20,043 nucleotides of DNA, from NCBI GenBank assembly GCA_031969915.1, contig DALYJJ010000115.1:1-20043 (forward strand), written 5' to 3'. A model generated the notes under the pieces. The model was not told the origin of the DNA. It searched no databases and saw only the letters and a list, made by a program, of their open reading frames with translations. The stretch's first letter is position 1, and each line of letters begins with the position of its first letter. The stretch is from DALYJJ01 sp031969915. Its GTDB lineage: Bacteria > Acidobacteriota > Terriglobia > Bryobacterales > Bryobacteraceae. The translations under genes and the position numbers were made by a program. This document shows, piece by piece, positions 7,438-16,299 of the stretch.

Positions 7438-8657
7438 ATGCTGGTCTGGCGCGACAATCTGAGCCAAAGTGTGGACGCGCTTCGCGCCCACAAGCTTCGT
7501 GCCGTGCTCACCATGATCGGCCTCACGATGGGCGTGGCCACGCTGATCAGCGTGATGACCCTCGTGCAGGGCGCCAACCTCTATGTGGAAAGCAAGGTCG
7601 CCAACCTCGGCACCAACGTCTTCCAGGTGGGCCGCGTCCCCTTCGCGGTCACCGACTTCAACCTGATTCTGAAGGCCCTCAAGCACAAGCACATCGAACT
7701 GCCCGACGTGCAGGCCGTGGCCGCCCAGTGTTCAGCCTGCATCACCGTCGGCGCCACGGCGCAGGTGGACACCCGCGCCCGCCGCGGCGACAAGGAACAG
7801 GAGAACGTCGTCTTCGCCGGGCAGTCCGCCAGCATGGGTGAGATCGACACCCGCACCATCGTTGCCGGCCGTTACTTCACACCCGCCGAAGAGGAACGCT
7901 CCGCCGCCGTTTGCCTCATCGGCCAGGGCATCGTCGAGCAACTGTTTCCCGGGCTCGACCCGATCGGCAAAACGCTGCGCGTCGGCAATCAGGAACTCGG
8001 CGTGATCGGCGTCTATGAAAAAATCGGGTCCGTCCTCGGGCAGGACCAGGACAGCTTCGTGGTTGTCCCGCTCAACACCTACCTTCGCTTCAGAGGAACC
8101 CGCAACAGCCTGATCATCAACGTCAAATCCGCCGGAGACGCGGCGATGGAAACCGCCATGGACCAGGTGCGTCTCATCCTCCGCGCGCGCCGCCACCTCA
8201 CCGGCAACAAGGAAGACGATTTCTACTTCGGCACCAAGGAAAGCTACATCGCGCTCTGGCAGAGCATCAGCGGCGCGTTCTTTGCCGTGTTCGTGCTGGT
8301 GAGTTCCATCTCCGCCGTGGTCGGCGGCATCGTGATCATGAACGTGATGCTGGTGAGCGTCACCGAGCGCACCAAGGAGATCGGCATCCGCCGAGCCATG
8401 GGCGCCACACGCGCCGACATCCTCCGCCAGTTCCTGGCGGAGAGCGTGATGCAGTGCCTCGCCGGCGGCTTCGCGGGCATCGCGCTGGGCTTTCTCGCGG
8501 CGGAGGGTGTCAAGGCCCTCACCAGCTTTCCGGCCTCGGTGGCCACGTGGGTGGCCATCCTGGGCGTCTTTCTCAGCTCCTTCATCGGCCTGTTTTTCGG
8601 TATCTACCCGGCCACCCGCGCCGCGCGGCTGGATCCCGTCGAGGCGCTGAGGTCGGA

Positions 8658-8661
<4 letters not shown>
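7438..8661 (+). CDS. MacB/FtsX-type ABC transporter permease
   Basis: The 407-residue inner-membrane protein has the MacB permease plan. It has one N-terminal helix (about residues 20-46, LRAVLTMIGLTMGVATLISV), a large periplasmic MacB_PCD domain (about 47-275), and three C-terminal FtsX helices (about 280-400) with the VTERTKEIGIRRAMGAT coupling segment and the terminal LDPVEALRSE. Relatives work in ATP-driven efflux or lipoprotein/peptide export by a mechanotransmission mechanism. The ATP-binding subunit is not fused and is not encoded nearby, so it must lie elsewhere. Two closely spaced cysteines (QCSAC, near residues 99-102) in the periplasmic domain are a small peculiarity. The start lies 6 nt after tyrS, and the stop overlaps the next permease by 4 nt (ATGA), suggesting that the two make a heterodimer. 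Confidence 0.9.
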
Positions 8662-9923
<1,262 letters not shown>

Positions 9924-10040
9924 ACGCGGCCGGCGTTCACTCTATCGGGACGCGAACCGGCTTCGATCTCTTGCATCCAGCGGCTGATCTTCCCCCGATC
10001 GACTTCCAATTCCGAAAACAACGAAAGAGAATTAGTAGAC

Positions 10041-10046
10041 AGGAGG
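10041..10046 (+). promoter_or_regulatory. Perfect Shine-Dalgarno AGGAGG deciding the start of the next gene
   Basis: AGGAGG lies 8 nt before GTG 10055 and 11 nt before ATG 10058, which are adjacent codons in the same frame. The 8-nt spacing favours GTG. Either way the long open frame upstream of this point is not translated as part of this gene. Confidence 0.7.
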
Positions 10047-10054
10047 TTTCCAGC

Positions 10055-11695
10055 GTGATGAACGGGGCGCCATCCACCATGATCCGGCTCGCATTGCTGG
10101 GTGCCGTCGTGTCCGCTTGTGCCGGCCAGACGATGCGGCCGGACCCGCTCATGATCTCCGGCAACGTCCGCGATGCGATCACGGGGCAGGCCGTGGCGGC
10201 AGCGAGTGTGACTCTTCGGCCTTTTGTCGGCCCGGACGCGGCGGCGCACACTACGATCTCAGGCGAGAACGGCGCGTTCCGTATCGCACCGGTTCCCCCC
10301 GGGACGTACCGCCTTGTCGTGGAACGTAAGGGGTACCGTCCTCACACCTTCCTCAGGCCGGCCTCTGAACTGGCGGAGCCGATTATCGTCGCCGAGGGCC
10401 TTCCCGCGAAGCATTTGGAGATTCGCATAGTTCCGCTCTCCTCGGTTTCCGGAACGGTGACCGATCGTGAGGGCCGGCCCGTCGCCCAAGCCGTCGTTCA
10501 TGTGCTAAAGCGCCTATCACTGCAAGGCCGCTCGCTGATCTCCTCAGTGGCCTCGGCGCGGACCGGCGCAGGTGGGGACTACTTGATTGAGAATGTCCCT
10601 GACGGCGCTTACCTGGTCGGCGCTGTGCCTCCTTCCGTTCGTCCCCTGGACGGGGAGAAGATGTCCGTCAACCAGGAGGCGAACGTGCCAACGTACTACC
10701 CGGGCGTGTTGGATCTCGGCATGGCTCAGCCCGTCCAGGTAGTTCCAGGGCAGAACCGATTCAGCACGGACCTTCGGCTGGAGAGGTCGCGGGTTTACGT
10801 TGTCGCTGGAAGCGTGGCCGGGCCGGAGGGCGGCGCCGGCGATCTCATGATCTCCCTGGAAGCGAACCGCGCGGAAAGCGCGCCGGCATTCCTGGTTCGA
10901 TTCGCAAACCCAAAGCTCGGTACCCGCTTCGAATTCCGGGATGTACCCCCGGGCCGCTATTTCTTGCTCGCGCGCTCCAAGCGCAATCTCGGCGCACATT
11001 GGGCGAAGGCCGTCATTCAGGTCGAGAACCGCGATATCAAGGATGTCGAGTTGCGCCCGGTTCCGCCCTTCGTGGCGGTGGGCAGGATCAGAGTCCCCGA
11101 AGACATGGCCGGTGCGGTTACCATGGGGCGGCTGCGGGTGGAACTGGTCGCGGCCGATGGCTCGCGCTTCGGTCTGCAAGTAGGCCGCGTCAACGACGAC
11201 GGCTCATTTCAGATTGAAAACGTTCCAGCAGACCGGTATTTCGCGATGGTCCGGGGGCTGCCGCAGGGCGGCTGGCTCAGGTCGGTGCGCCTGGAGCATC
11301 AGGAAACGCGCGACACGGGCTTCGGCCTTTCAGGCCCAGGCATGCCTCCGATTGACATACTCGTGGCCACCGGCCAGGCGAAAATCGAAGGATCTGCACG
11401 CAACGCGAAGCGCGAGCCGTCCGACGGGTGCATGGTCAGTCTGACGCCCGAGCCCATGGCGCCCCACCTTGCCGAACTGCGGCGGGTCACGCCGACCGAC
11501 AAGTCGGGCCGGTTCTCCTTGCGCAACGTGGCGCCCGGCAACTACAGAATGCACTGTTGGCGGGGGCTTCTCGGCGTGGTGAGTTATGACCCCGCCTTCC
11601 TGAGCAAACATGAAGGCGTAAGTGTGAAGATCTCCGGCGAGGACGCCTTGCAGGTCTCTCTGACCGAGACGGTAATCGAAGGCATCCAGCGGTGA
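10055..11695 (+). CDS. Secreted carboxypeptidase-regulatory-like multidomain protein, possible lipoprotein
   Basis: The protein has about 546 residues from the GTG. Numbered from the adjacent ATG, a signal peptide (MIRLALLGAVVSAC) ends in VSAC at residues 18-21. This fits a lipobox with Cys21, although ordinary cleavage is also possible. About five carboxypeptidase-regulatory-like/transthyretin-type beta-sandwich units follow, starting near residues 33, 131, 249, 341 and 443. Each runs from an (I/V)xGxV opening to an F-x-(I/L)-x-(N/P)-(V)-x-(P/A)-(G/D)-x-Y ending, for example GTYRL, GAYLV, GRYFL, DRYFA and GNYRM. No catalytic domain is present. Such proteins are abundant in Acidobacteria and are usually taken to be extracellular or periplasmic binding or scaffold proteins, with no specific function demonstrated. 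A perfect AGGAGG precedes the start. Confidence 0.82.
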   Translation: MMNGAPSTMIRLALLGAVVSACAGQTMRPDPLMISGNVRDAITGQAVAAASVTLRPFVGPDAAAHTTISGENGAFRIAPVPPGTYRLVVERKGYRPHTFLRPASELAEPIIVAEGLPAKHLEIRIVPLSSVSGTVTDREGRPVAQAVVHVLKRLSLQGRSLISSVASARTGAGGDYLIENVPDGAYLVGAVPPSVRPLDGEKMSVNQEANVPTYYPGVLDLGMAQPVQVVPGQNRFSTDLRLERSRVYVVAGSVAGPEGGAGDLMISLEANRAESAPAFLVRFANPKLGTRFEFRDVPPGRYFLLARSKRNLGAHWAKAVIQVENRDIKDVELRPVPPFVAVGRIRVPEDMAGAVTMGRLRVELVAADGSRFGLQVGRVNDDGSFQIENVPADRYFAMVRGLPQGGWLRSVRLEHQETRDTGFGLSGPGMPPIDILVATGQAKIEGSARNAKREPSDGCMVSLTPEPMAPHLAELRRVTPTDKSGRFSLRNVAPGNYRMHCWRGLLGVVSYDPAFLSKHEGVSVKISGEDALQVSLTETVIEGIQR

Positions 11696-11750
11696 TTCCC
11701 GGCGCCGCGATCCCATCGCCCGCCTCCGTTCCGAGTAAACTCGTGTACGG

Positions 11751-12596
11751 ATGAAGCGCAGGCGTTTTGAGTGGCGGCTGAAGCAGCGGGAAATCTCTCT
11801 CGGTGACCGCACGTTGATCGTGGGCGTCCTTCCCGTGACCCCCGATGCGTTCGCCGACCCCGACCGCGCCTTCGCGCGGGCCATCGAGATCGAAGAACAT
11901 GGCGCGGACGTACTCGCCCTCGGCGCGGAGCCGCTGTTCCCCGGCGCGCCTCGCATCTCTGAGGCGGAAGAACTGCGCCGCCTGGTGCCCGTGCTCAAAC
12001 GGTTGAAGGACAAACTCGCCATCCCCATCGCCGTTGAGACCTACAAGAGCGCGGTGGCGGAGAAGTCGCTCGAGCACGGCGCGGAGATTATCGAGGATCC
12101 CAGCGGTTTGACCTTCGATCCCGCGCTCGCCAAGGCCGTCGTCAAGTACGACGCCGGACTGGTGCTCGCGCATTTGCGCGGGACCCCGGAAACCTGGACC
12201 AAGCTTCCGCCCCTGCCCGATGTGATGGGCGGCATTCTGCACGATCTCGAGGCCGCCGTGAATCGCGCTCGCCGCTCCGGCGTGCAGCGGAACGCCATCG
12301 CGATCGATCCCGGCCTCGGCTACGGCAAGAGGAAGGAGCAGAACGTCGAGATCGTCGCCCGGCTCCACGAGCTGGCTCGGCTCGACCTTCCCACGGTGGT
12401 CGGGACTCTTGGGAAAGCCTTTCTCGCGCAGGGTAGCGACGAGGCGTTCCGGTTCGCGGCGGCGGGCGGCGCCGCGGCGGCGTCGCTTGCTGGGGCGAAC
12501 CTGATCCGGACGTACGAACCGCGCGAAGCCGCGGCGGCGACGGCCGTGGCGGACGCCGTGGCGGCGGCCCGCGCCCGGCTCGAAGAGAATCAGTAA
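11751..12596 (+). CDS. Dihydropteroate synthase-like pterin-binding protein with altered active site
   Basis: The 281-residue TIM-barrel protein aligns along its whole length with dihydropteroate synthase (FolP). FolP joins p-aminobenzoate to 6-hydroxymethyl-dihydropterin diphosphate in folate synthesis. Retained landmarks include VTPDAF (29-34), IDPGLGYGK (185-193, matching E. coli D185), K222 (E. coli K221) and R253 (E. coli R255). Expected residues that differ are N22 to P28, the STRPG pABA loop to PLFPG (61-65), D96 to E96, N115 to E115, R220 to G221 and H257 to Y255. A weakly -10-like TAAACT lies 9 nt before the ATG and no clear Shine-Dalgarno sequence is seen. The tail overlaps the convergent membrane gene by 7 nt. 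It could be the organism's diverged FolP or a paralogue with another pterin-related role, so no gene symbol is given. Confidence 0.8.
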   Translation: MKRRRFEWRLKQREISLGDRTLIVGVLPVTPDAFADPDRAFARAIEIEEHGADVLALGAEPLFPGAPRISEAEELRRLVPVLKRLKDKLAIPIAVETYKSAVAEKSLEHGAEIIEDPSGLTFDPALAKAVVKYDAGLVLAHLRGTPETWTKLPPLPDVMGGILHDLEAAVNRARRSGVQRNAIAIDPGLGYGKRKEQNVEIVARLHELARLDLPTVVGTLGKAFLAQGSDEAFRFAAAGGAAAASLAGANLIRTYEPREAAAATAVADAVAAARARLEENQ

Positions 12597-12988
12597 CGCA
12601 CCGCCCTCAAATTGCGGGCCTCAAACAGGCGGGCGCCTTCGGCGGAGAGCAGCACCCACAACCCGTAAACGCCCACGGCCGTGCCCACCGGGATACTCGG
12701 TAGATTCAGGACGGAGAGGATGATCGCCAGGATGCGCGCCCAGCTCTGGTGATACAGCAGACCCCAGCCCGCGATGATTCCCGGCAGCCCGAGCAGCATC
12801 AGGAAGAAGAAGAGAAAGACGCCCACGGCCCCCAGAATCGGGACCGCCACCAGCGCCTCATCGTCCGCCGCCATGCCGACGATCCCCGCTATACCGCCCA
12901 ACACCGTCGCCAGCACCAGGCCGGCCACCAGGGTCAGCGACCCCAACACGATCATCAGAATCCCAAGCACTCGCACATGCCCGGCCAT
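12590..12988 (-). CDS. Small integral membrane protein, four predicted helices
   Basis: The 132-residue protein has four hydrophobic stretches at about residues 8-28, 32-40 with 47-72 (a long FLFFFLMLLGLPGIIAGWGLL segment) and 82-115. This fits a small polytopic inner-membrane protein of the DUF-type found in many bacteria, and I do not recognise a specific family. A strong Shine-Dalgarno sequence, AAGGAGG, stands 7 nt before ATG 12988. The C-terminus is basic (ARNLRAVRY). The gene starts 45 nt after the DUF429-like gene and may be the last member of that minus-strand transcript. Its 3' end overlaps the convergent DHPS-like gene by 7 nt. Confidence 0.75.
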   Translation of the reverse strand: MAGHVRVLGILMIVLGSLTLVAGLVLATVLGGIAGIVGMAADDEALVAVPILGAVGVFLFFFLMLLGLPGIIAGWGLLYHQSWARILAIILSVLNLPSIPVGTAVGVYGLWVLLSAEGARLFEARNLRAVRY

Positions 12989-13033
12989 CGCAACACCTCC
13001 TTCGCGGCGCCGCTCCCCTTACCTGACGAGGAT

Positions 13034-13822
13034 TCAACCGGCGAAGTTCCCCGGCACGCCGAGAATCCAGCCCTCGTCGCCTTCAATCGCCGCCCGGTCC
13101 TCCGCGGACACGCGCGGCGCGAACAGCGCCGTCAGTTCGCCGCGCGCATCCTGGTCCGCGAATCGGCGCGCCAAAGCCATCACCTGTTCGCGATCCTTGA
13201 TCGTGCCGGCCACTTTCCCGGCCAGCGACGGGTAGACTTCCGCGACGATCACCGGCTCGCCCTTGGGCGCCCGCAGGCCGGTGTCGAAGGGCCACACTTT
13301 CGCTCCCACCCGCTCGCGGAGGTCCATCACGCGTGGGATGCCGGTGATTGCCTGTCCGCCCGCCGAGCCGATGCCGGAGAGCTTCCACACCGGTTGCGGC
13401 GAACCGCGATCCGTCAAGCGTTTCTCCGGGAGACACATCCGCGGGGGACGCTGCGGCGGCAACGCGTGGTCACGCCACTGCCACGGCCGGCCCCAGAACA
13501 TCGGCGACGGCAACAGCCGGTTCAAATCCACAGCCACATCGAACCGGTTGTTCCGGTTGTCTTCGGAGTCATCGAGCAGCCGGCGGATCGCTGCCCACAA
13601 GCGTTCGCGCCCCGCTCCGCGCGGAAACCCCAACGGGAAATCGAAGCCGCAGAGGACCGGCTTCGGGACTTTCGAAAGAATCTCCGGCAACGCTCGCAGC
13701 GCCGCGGAGCGCGTAGGCGGATTCAGCAGCGCCGCGCCGCCGATCCAGATGCTGTTGGCACCCGTCACGGGCCGCGCCGCCGCGCTCCAATCGACGATCA
13801 GATAGCTGGCAAACAGCCTCAA
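13034..13822 (-). CDS. Uncharacterised protein resembling DUF429 (RNase H-like fold)
   Basis: The 262-residue cytoplasmic protein starts with LIVDWSAA followed by an IWIGG strand, then has GFDFPLGFP (near 60-68), KLSGIGSAGGQAITGIPRVMD (near 147-167) and VIVAEVYPSLAGK (near 191-203). These acidic-strand motifs resemble the DUF429 class of predicted RNase H-like proteins, in which the first Asp, the DxPLG segment and the E-x-YPS segment would line an active site. No activity is established, and automated labels for such proteins (molybdopterin or cobalamin related) seem unreliable. The start is TTG 13822, which overlaps the NIPSNAP stop as TTGA. No better start is in frame, so translation is probably coupled. 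The assignment to DUF429 itself is tentative. Confidence 0.7.
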   Translation of the reverse strand: MRLFASYLIVDWSAAARPVTGANSIWIGGAALLNPPTRSAALRALPEILSKVPKPVLCGFDFPLGFPRGAGRERLWAAIRRLLDDSEDNRNNRFDVAVDLNRLLPSPMFWGRPWQWRDHALPPQRPPRMCLPEKRLTDRGSPQPVWKLSGIGSAGGQAITGIPRVMDLRERVGAKVWPFDTGLRAPKGEPVIVAEVYPSLAGKVAGTIKDREQVMALARRFADQDARGELTALFAPRVSAEDRAAIEGDEGWILGVPGNFAG

Positions 13823-14613
13823 CGAATGGCCGAGAAGGCGAGCGGCCGCAGGATCGCATTGCTGATGTTCGACACGATCTCCGCGTCCGCGTATCCGGGC
13901 GTGGCCGCCAGCTTCTTCCAGTCCGGGTGCGACACGAACGTGCGCCAGTTCTTCTCGCGCGCCGCCAGGTCGTCGAAAGCCAGCAGGTAGGTCAGGTTAG
14001 GCATGTTGCGGCCGACGATCGTCTCGCCGAAGAACACCGGCTGCAAACCGGTGCGGCGGAAGATGTCGATCTCGCCTTCGTCGAACATCTTGATCTTGCG
14101 CGCTAGCGTCTCCGGGTTGTTCGATTCGTACACCCGCAGCTCGAACACGCGCGGCGCCGTGCGCCCTTCGTTCGATGGAACCTCCACCGAGGGCATCGTG
14201 CGAAAGCCGCGCAACAATGAGTTCTCGATGCGCATGAACGCCAGCCCGGGTGTCTTGAAGTACGTGTCCGAGGCCTTCGCGTACTCCGCGTCCATCGCGA
14301 TCTTCTCGTGCGCCTGCGCGTAAGCCGCCATCGACGGATAGCTCACCGCGGTCATCACGAACGGCGACTGTTCGGCGATCACACTGCCAAAGGCCGACGT
14401 CGTCGCCGCCCCCGCACGCTGGATGGCGGGAAAATACACCTTGCCCAGAAACTCGCTCAGGCGTTGATTCTGGTTGTCGGCGTTGGTGCGGAGTTGATAC
14501 CGGCGAAGCTCAATGATGTGGCGGGACGCGGCGGCCCCGCCTTGCGCGGCGGAAAGCCCGGCGGCCCCGGCGGAGGCTGCCGCTGCCGCGGGAAGAAAAG
14601 TGCGACGCTTCAT
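13819..14613 (-). CDS. NIPSNAP family protein with Tat-like signal peptide
   Basis: The 264-residue protein begins MKRRTFLPAAAAASAG, a twin-arginine-like RRxFL leader with an alanine-rich hydrophobic region, so export in folded form is likely. Two related alpha/beta ferredoxin-like NIPSNAP domains follow at about residues 33-140 and 152-258. Each opens with an ELR(R/V)Y strand (IIELRRYQLR and VFELRVYESN), and the second ends with FVSHPDWKKL. NIPSNAP proteins are dimeric alpha/beta barrel relatives with no defined enzymatic role, and secreted twin-domain versions seem common in Acidobacteria and Planctomycetes. The gene starts 16 nt after uppS, and its TGA overlaps the TTG start of the DUF429-like gene. 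This indicates co-transcription rather than shared function. Confidence 0.88.
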   Translation of the reverse strand: MKRRTFLPAAAAASAGAAGLSAAQGGAAASRHIIELRRYQLRTNADNQNQRLSEFLGKVYFPAIQRAGAATTSAFGSVIAEQSPFVMTAVSYPSMAAYAQAHEKIAMDAEYAKASDTYFKTPGLAFMRIENSLLRGFRTMPSVEVPSNEGRTAPRVFELRVYESNNPETLARKIKMFDEGEIDIFRRTGLQPVFFGETIVGRNMPNLTYLLAFDDLAAREKNWRTFVSHPDWKKLAATPGYADAEIVSNISNAILRPLAFSAIR

Positions 14614-14629
14614 ATCCCAAGACTCTATC

Positions 14630-15316
14630 TCAAAGCGCGCGTTCCGCTGGGAGGCCGCCGAATCGGCGCTGGCGGCCGTGGAAGTCCGCGATCGCCGCCT
14701 CCAGTTCCGCCTTGCCGAAGTCCGGCCACATCCGCGCGGTGAAGTAGAGCTCGGCGTAGGCCGCTTCCCACAACAGGAAATCGCTCAGGCGCTGCTCGCC
14801 GCCCGTGCGAATCAAGAGGTCGACGTCTGGCGCGGCTTCATCGGTCCCCGCCGCCCGGCCCAGGGCTTCGGCGAAGGCTTCGCGCGTGGGATCCCGCAAC
14901 GCCGCCGCCGCCGCGACAATCTGGTCGCGCGCCGCGTAATCCACCGCCACCCGGATGTGCAGCCGCCGGCCCTCGCGCGTCCGCCGCTCCGTCTCCTCGA
15001 TCAGCGGCAACAACAGTCCCGGCAAACGGTCGCGCCGGCCGATCACTGAAACCCGCACGCCGTTCTCGATGCAGCGCGGCGTCTCACGCCGCAGGAACTG
15101 CGCAAACAGCCGCATCAATGCGTTCACCTCTTCGGCCGGCCGCTTCCAGTTGTCCGAGGAGAAAGCATAGAGCGTCAGGATCGTGACCCCCGCCTCCGGT
15201 GCGGCTTCCACCACGCGGCGCAGCGCGTCCGCTCCTGCCTTGTGCCCCGCGACCCGAGGCTGACGGCGCGCCTGGGCCCACCGCCCATTGCCGTCCATAA
15301 TGATCGCCACGTGCAT
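14630..15316 (-). CDS. uppS: Isoprenyl transferase / undecaprenyl diphosphate synthase
   Basis: This cis-prenyltransferase condenses farnesyl diphosphate with isopentenyl diphosphate units to make the undecaprenyl carrier for peptidoglycan and other surface polymers. The 228-residue protein has the P-loop-like IIMDGNGRWA with catalytic Asp8, RVAGHKAGA, the LYAFSSDNWKRP block (near 48-59), and the C-terminal LLIRTGGEQRLSDFLLW and ELYFTARMWPDF motifs. Family length is normally about 230-260 residues, so it is compact but complete. The ATG lies 5 nt after the regulator stop with GGAG about 12 nt upstream, so it is read from the membrane protein/regulator transcript. The usual partner cdsA does not follow. 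Instead a NIPSNAP gene comes next. Confidence 0.95.
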   Translation of the reverse strand: MHVAIIMDGNGRWAQARRQPRVAGHKAGADALRRVVEAAPEAGVTILTLYAFSSDNWKRPAEEVNALMRLFAQFLRRETPRCIENGVRVSVIGRRDRLPGLLLPLIEETERRTREGRRLHIRVAVDYAARDQIVAAAAALRDPTREAFAEALGRAAGTDEAAPDVDLLIRTGGEQRLSDFLLWEAAYAELYFTARMWPDFGKAELEAAIADFHGRQRRFGGLPAERAL

Positions 15317-15321
15317 TCCGC

Positions 15322-15681
15322 TTATTTCTCCCGCATCGCTTCCACGATCGCCTGCATGTGGTCCAGGTATCGCTCCAGCGCTTTCCGTCCCCCCGGCGCC
15401 AGCCGGTACTCCGTCTTCGGCACCCGGTTCTCAAAGGACTTCGTGCACTGGATATACTCGGCCTCCTCCAGTTTCCGCGCGTGCACGCTCAGGTTTCCAT
15501 CGGTGGTTTCGAGCAATCCCTTCAGGTCGCTGAACGTCAGCGGCTCGCTCGCCGCCAGCGCACTCAGAATGCCCAGCCGCACCCGCTCGTGAATCAGACG
15601 GTCGAGCTTGGGTATGTCGTTCCGCACCGACGCCAGCCGTACCTCGACGCGGCCCATGTCCTTCCGAAGTGCTTTAGCCAC
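15322..15681 (-). CDS. Winged-helix transcriptional regulator (HTH_34/MarR-like)
   Basis: The 119-residue protein is essentially one winged-helix DNA-binding domain. RLIHERVRLGILSAL forms helix 1, TFSDLKGLLETTDGNLSVHARKLEEAEYI is the helix-turn-helix, and the wing KSFENRVPKTEYRLAPGGRKALERYL is followed by a C-terminal dimerisation helix. This is the pattern of the winged-helix DNA-binding domain family often encoded beside a small membrane protein. No ligand or metal site is evident. Translation starts at GTG 15681 with AAGGAGG 4 nt upstream, and the start overlaps the membrane protein gene by 8 nt. A dyad on the -35 box of the membrane protein promoter is the obvious candidate operator for autoregulation. 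Confidence 0.88.
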   Translation of the reverse strand: MAKALRKDMGRVEVRLASVRNDIPKLDRLIHERVRLGILSALAASEPLTFSDLKGLLETTDGNLSVHARKLEEAEYIQCTKSFENRVPKTEYRLAPGGRKALERYLDHMQAIVEAMREK

Positions 15682-16261
15682 CGTACCTCCTTGCGATGAT
15701 CGTTCCGAACACGATGTGCAGCCCGCCGAAGCCGCCCGCCAACGCCCAATTCGCGGCGCCCAGCGGCAGGAACAACGCCGCGCCCCCGAGCACCAGGAAA
15801 CAGAGCCCCATCACCGGGACGATGCGCACCGAAAACACCCCCGCCGCAATCACCCCCGCGCCGTAGAGCAGCATCCACATGCCCGGAATCGGGGCCAGCA
15901 ATCCGCCCTGGTAGAGCACCATCGTCAGCAGCGCCCCGGCCAGCAGCGGGGGCAGGAAGCTCAACGCGAACTTCCGTCCCGCCGCGTTGAACAGCGGAAC
16001 GTTCGCCGCTCGCGTCTTCTGCACCACGCACCCGATGCCGATCGCAATCGCCAGCAGTCCCTCCGCCAGCCAGACCGTCAACCACCCGCCGCCCGCCGGC
16101 TGCCGCGCCGCGGCGAACGCTGCCGCTACCGCCGTCAGCCCCATCAAAATGCCTCCGTAGCCCGGCACCGCGGTGAAGGCGCCCGCTCGCTCCATCGTGC
16201 GGCGGATATAGCGCAGGTTCTCCATGGCGTGGAGATCGAGCGCCACGGTCGGTTTCCCCAT
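15674..16261 (-). CDS. Integral membrane protein paired with the winged-helix regulator
   Basis: From ATG 16261 the protein has 195 residues. A short basic N-terminus (ENLRYIRRTMERAGAFTAVPG) precedes about six hydrophobic helices, among them GGILMGLTAVAAAFAAAR, VWLAEGLLAIAIGIGCVV, FLPPLLAGALLTMVLY, MWMLLYGAGVIAAGVF, GLCFLVLGGAALFLPL and ALAGGFGGLHIVFG. I do not recognise a named family. Proteins of this kind often precede a winged-helix regulator in Acidobacteria, which suggests a membrane sensor or a regulated membrane component, but that is inference. A strong TATAAT ends 7 nt before the ATG, leaving almost no leader. The internal ATG 16225 (MENLRY) is an alternative start with a leader of about 37 nt. 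The 3' end overlaps the regulator gene. Confidence 0.82.
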   Translation of the reverse strand: MGKPTVALDLHAMENLRYIRRTMERAGAFTAVPGYGGILMGLTAVAAAFAAARQPAGGGWLTVWLAEGLLAIAIGIGCVVQKTRAANVPLFNAAGRKFALSFLPPLLAGALLTMVLYQGGLLAPIPGMWMLLYGAGVIAAGVFSVRIVPVMGLCFLVLGGAALFLPLGAANWALAGGFGGLHIVFGTIIARRYGG

Positions 16262-16268
16262 AACGCTG

Positions 16269-16298
16269 ATTATATCCGGAAGTTCTTTACGACGTAAA
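16269..16298 (-). promoter_or_regulatory. Promoter of the membrane protein-regulator-uppS operon
   Basis: On the reverse strand TTTACG (16298-16293, 4/6) is followed after 18 bp by a perfect TATAAT (16274-16269). The predicted transcription start falls at 16262-16261, on the A of the ATG. The -35 box lies within the last codons and stop of the radical SAM gene and inside one arm of a perfect dyad (16285-16299). Confidence 0.6.
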
Positions 16299-16299
16299 G
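16285..16299. repeat. Perfect 7-1-7 dyad overlapping the -35 box, candidate operator
   Basis: CTTTACG-A-CGTAAAG is a perfect inverted repeat that covers the stop codon of the radical SAM gene and the -35 hexamer of the downstream operon promoter. That operon encodes a winged-helix regulator, so autorepression through this site is a natural hypothesis. There is no T-run, so it does not look like a terminator. Confidence 0.55.

Noticed and set aside
6151..7692. A 513-codon open frame on the minus strand, opposite tyrS
   Set aside because: It mirrors the codon bias of tyrS, has a His/Glu/Arg-rich composition with no recognisable domain, and overlaps a certain gene completely.
12749..13990. A 413-codon open frame on the plus strand, opposite the membrane and DUF429-like genes
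   Set aside because: The product is Arg/His/Pro-rich with no motif. The opposite strand encodes better-supported proteins with Shine-Dalgarno or coupled starts.
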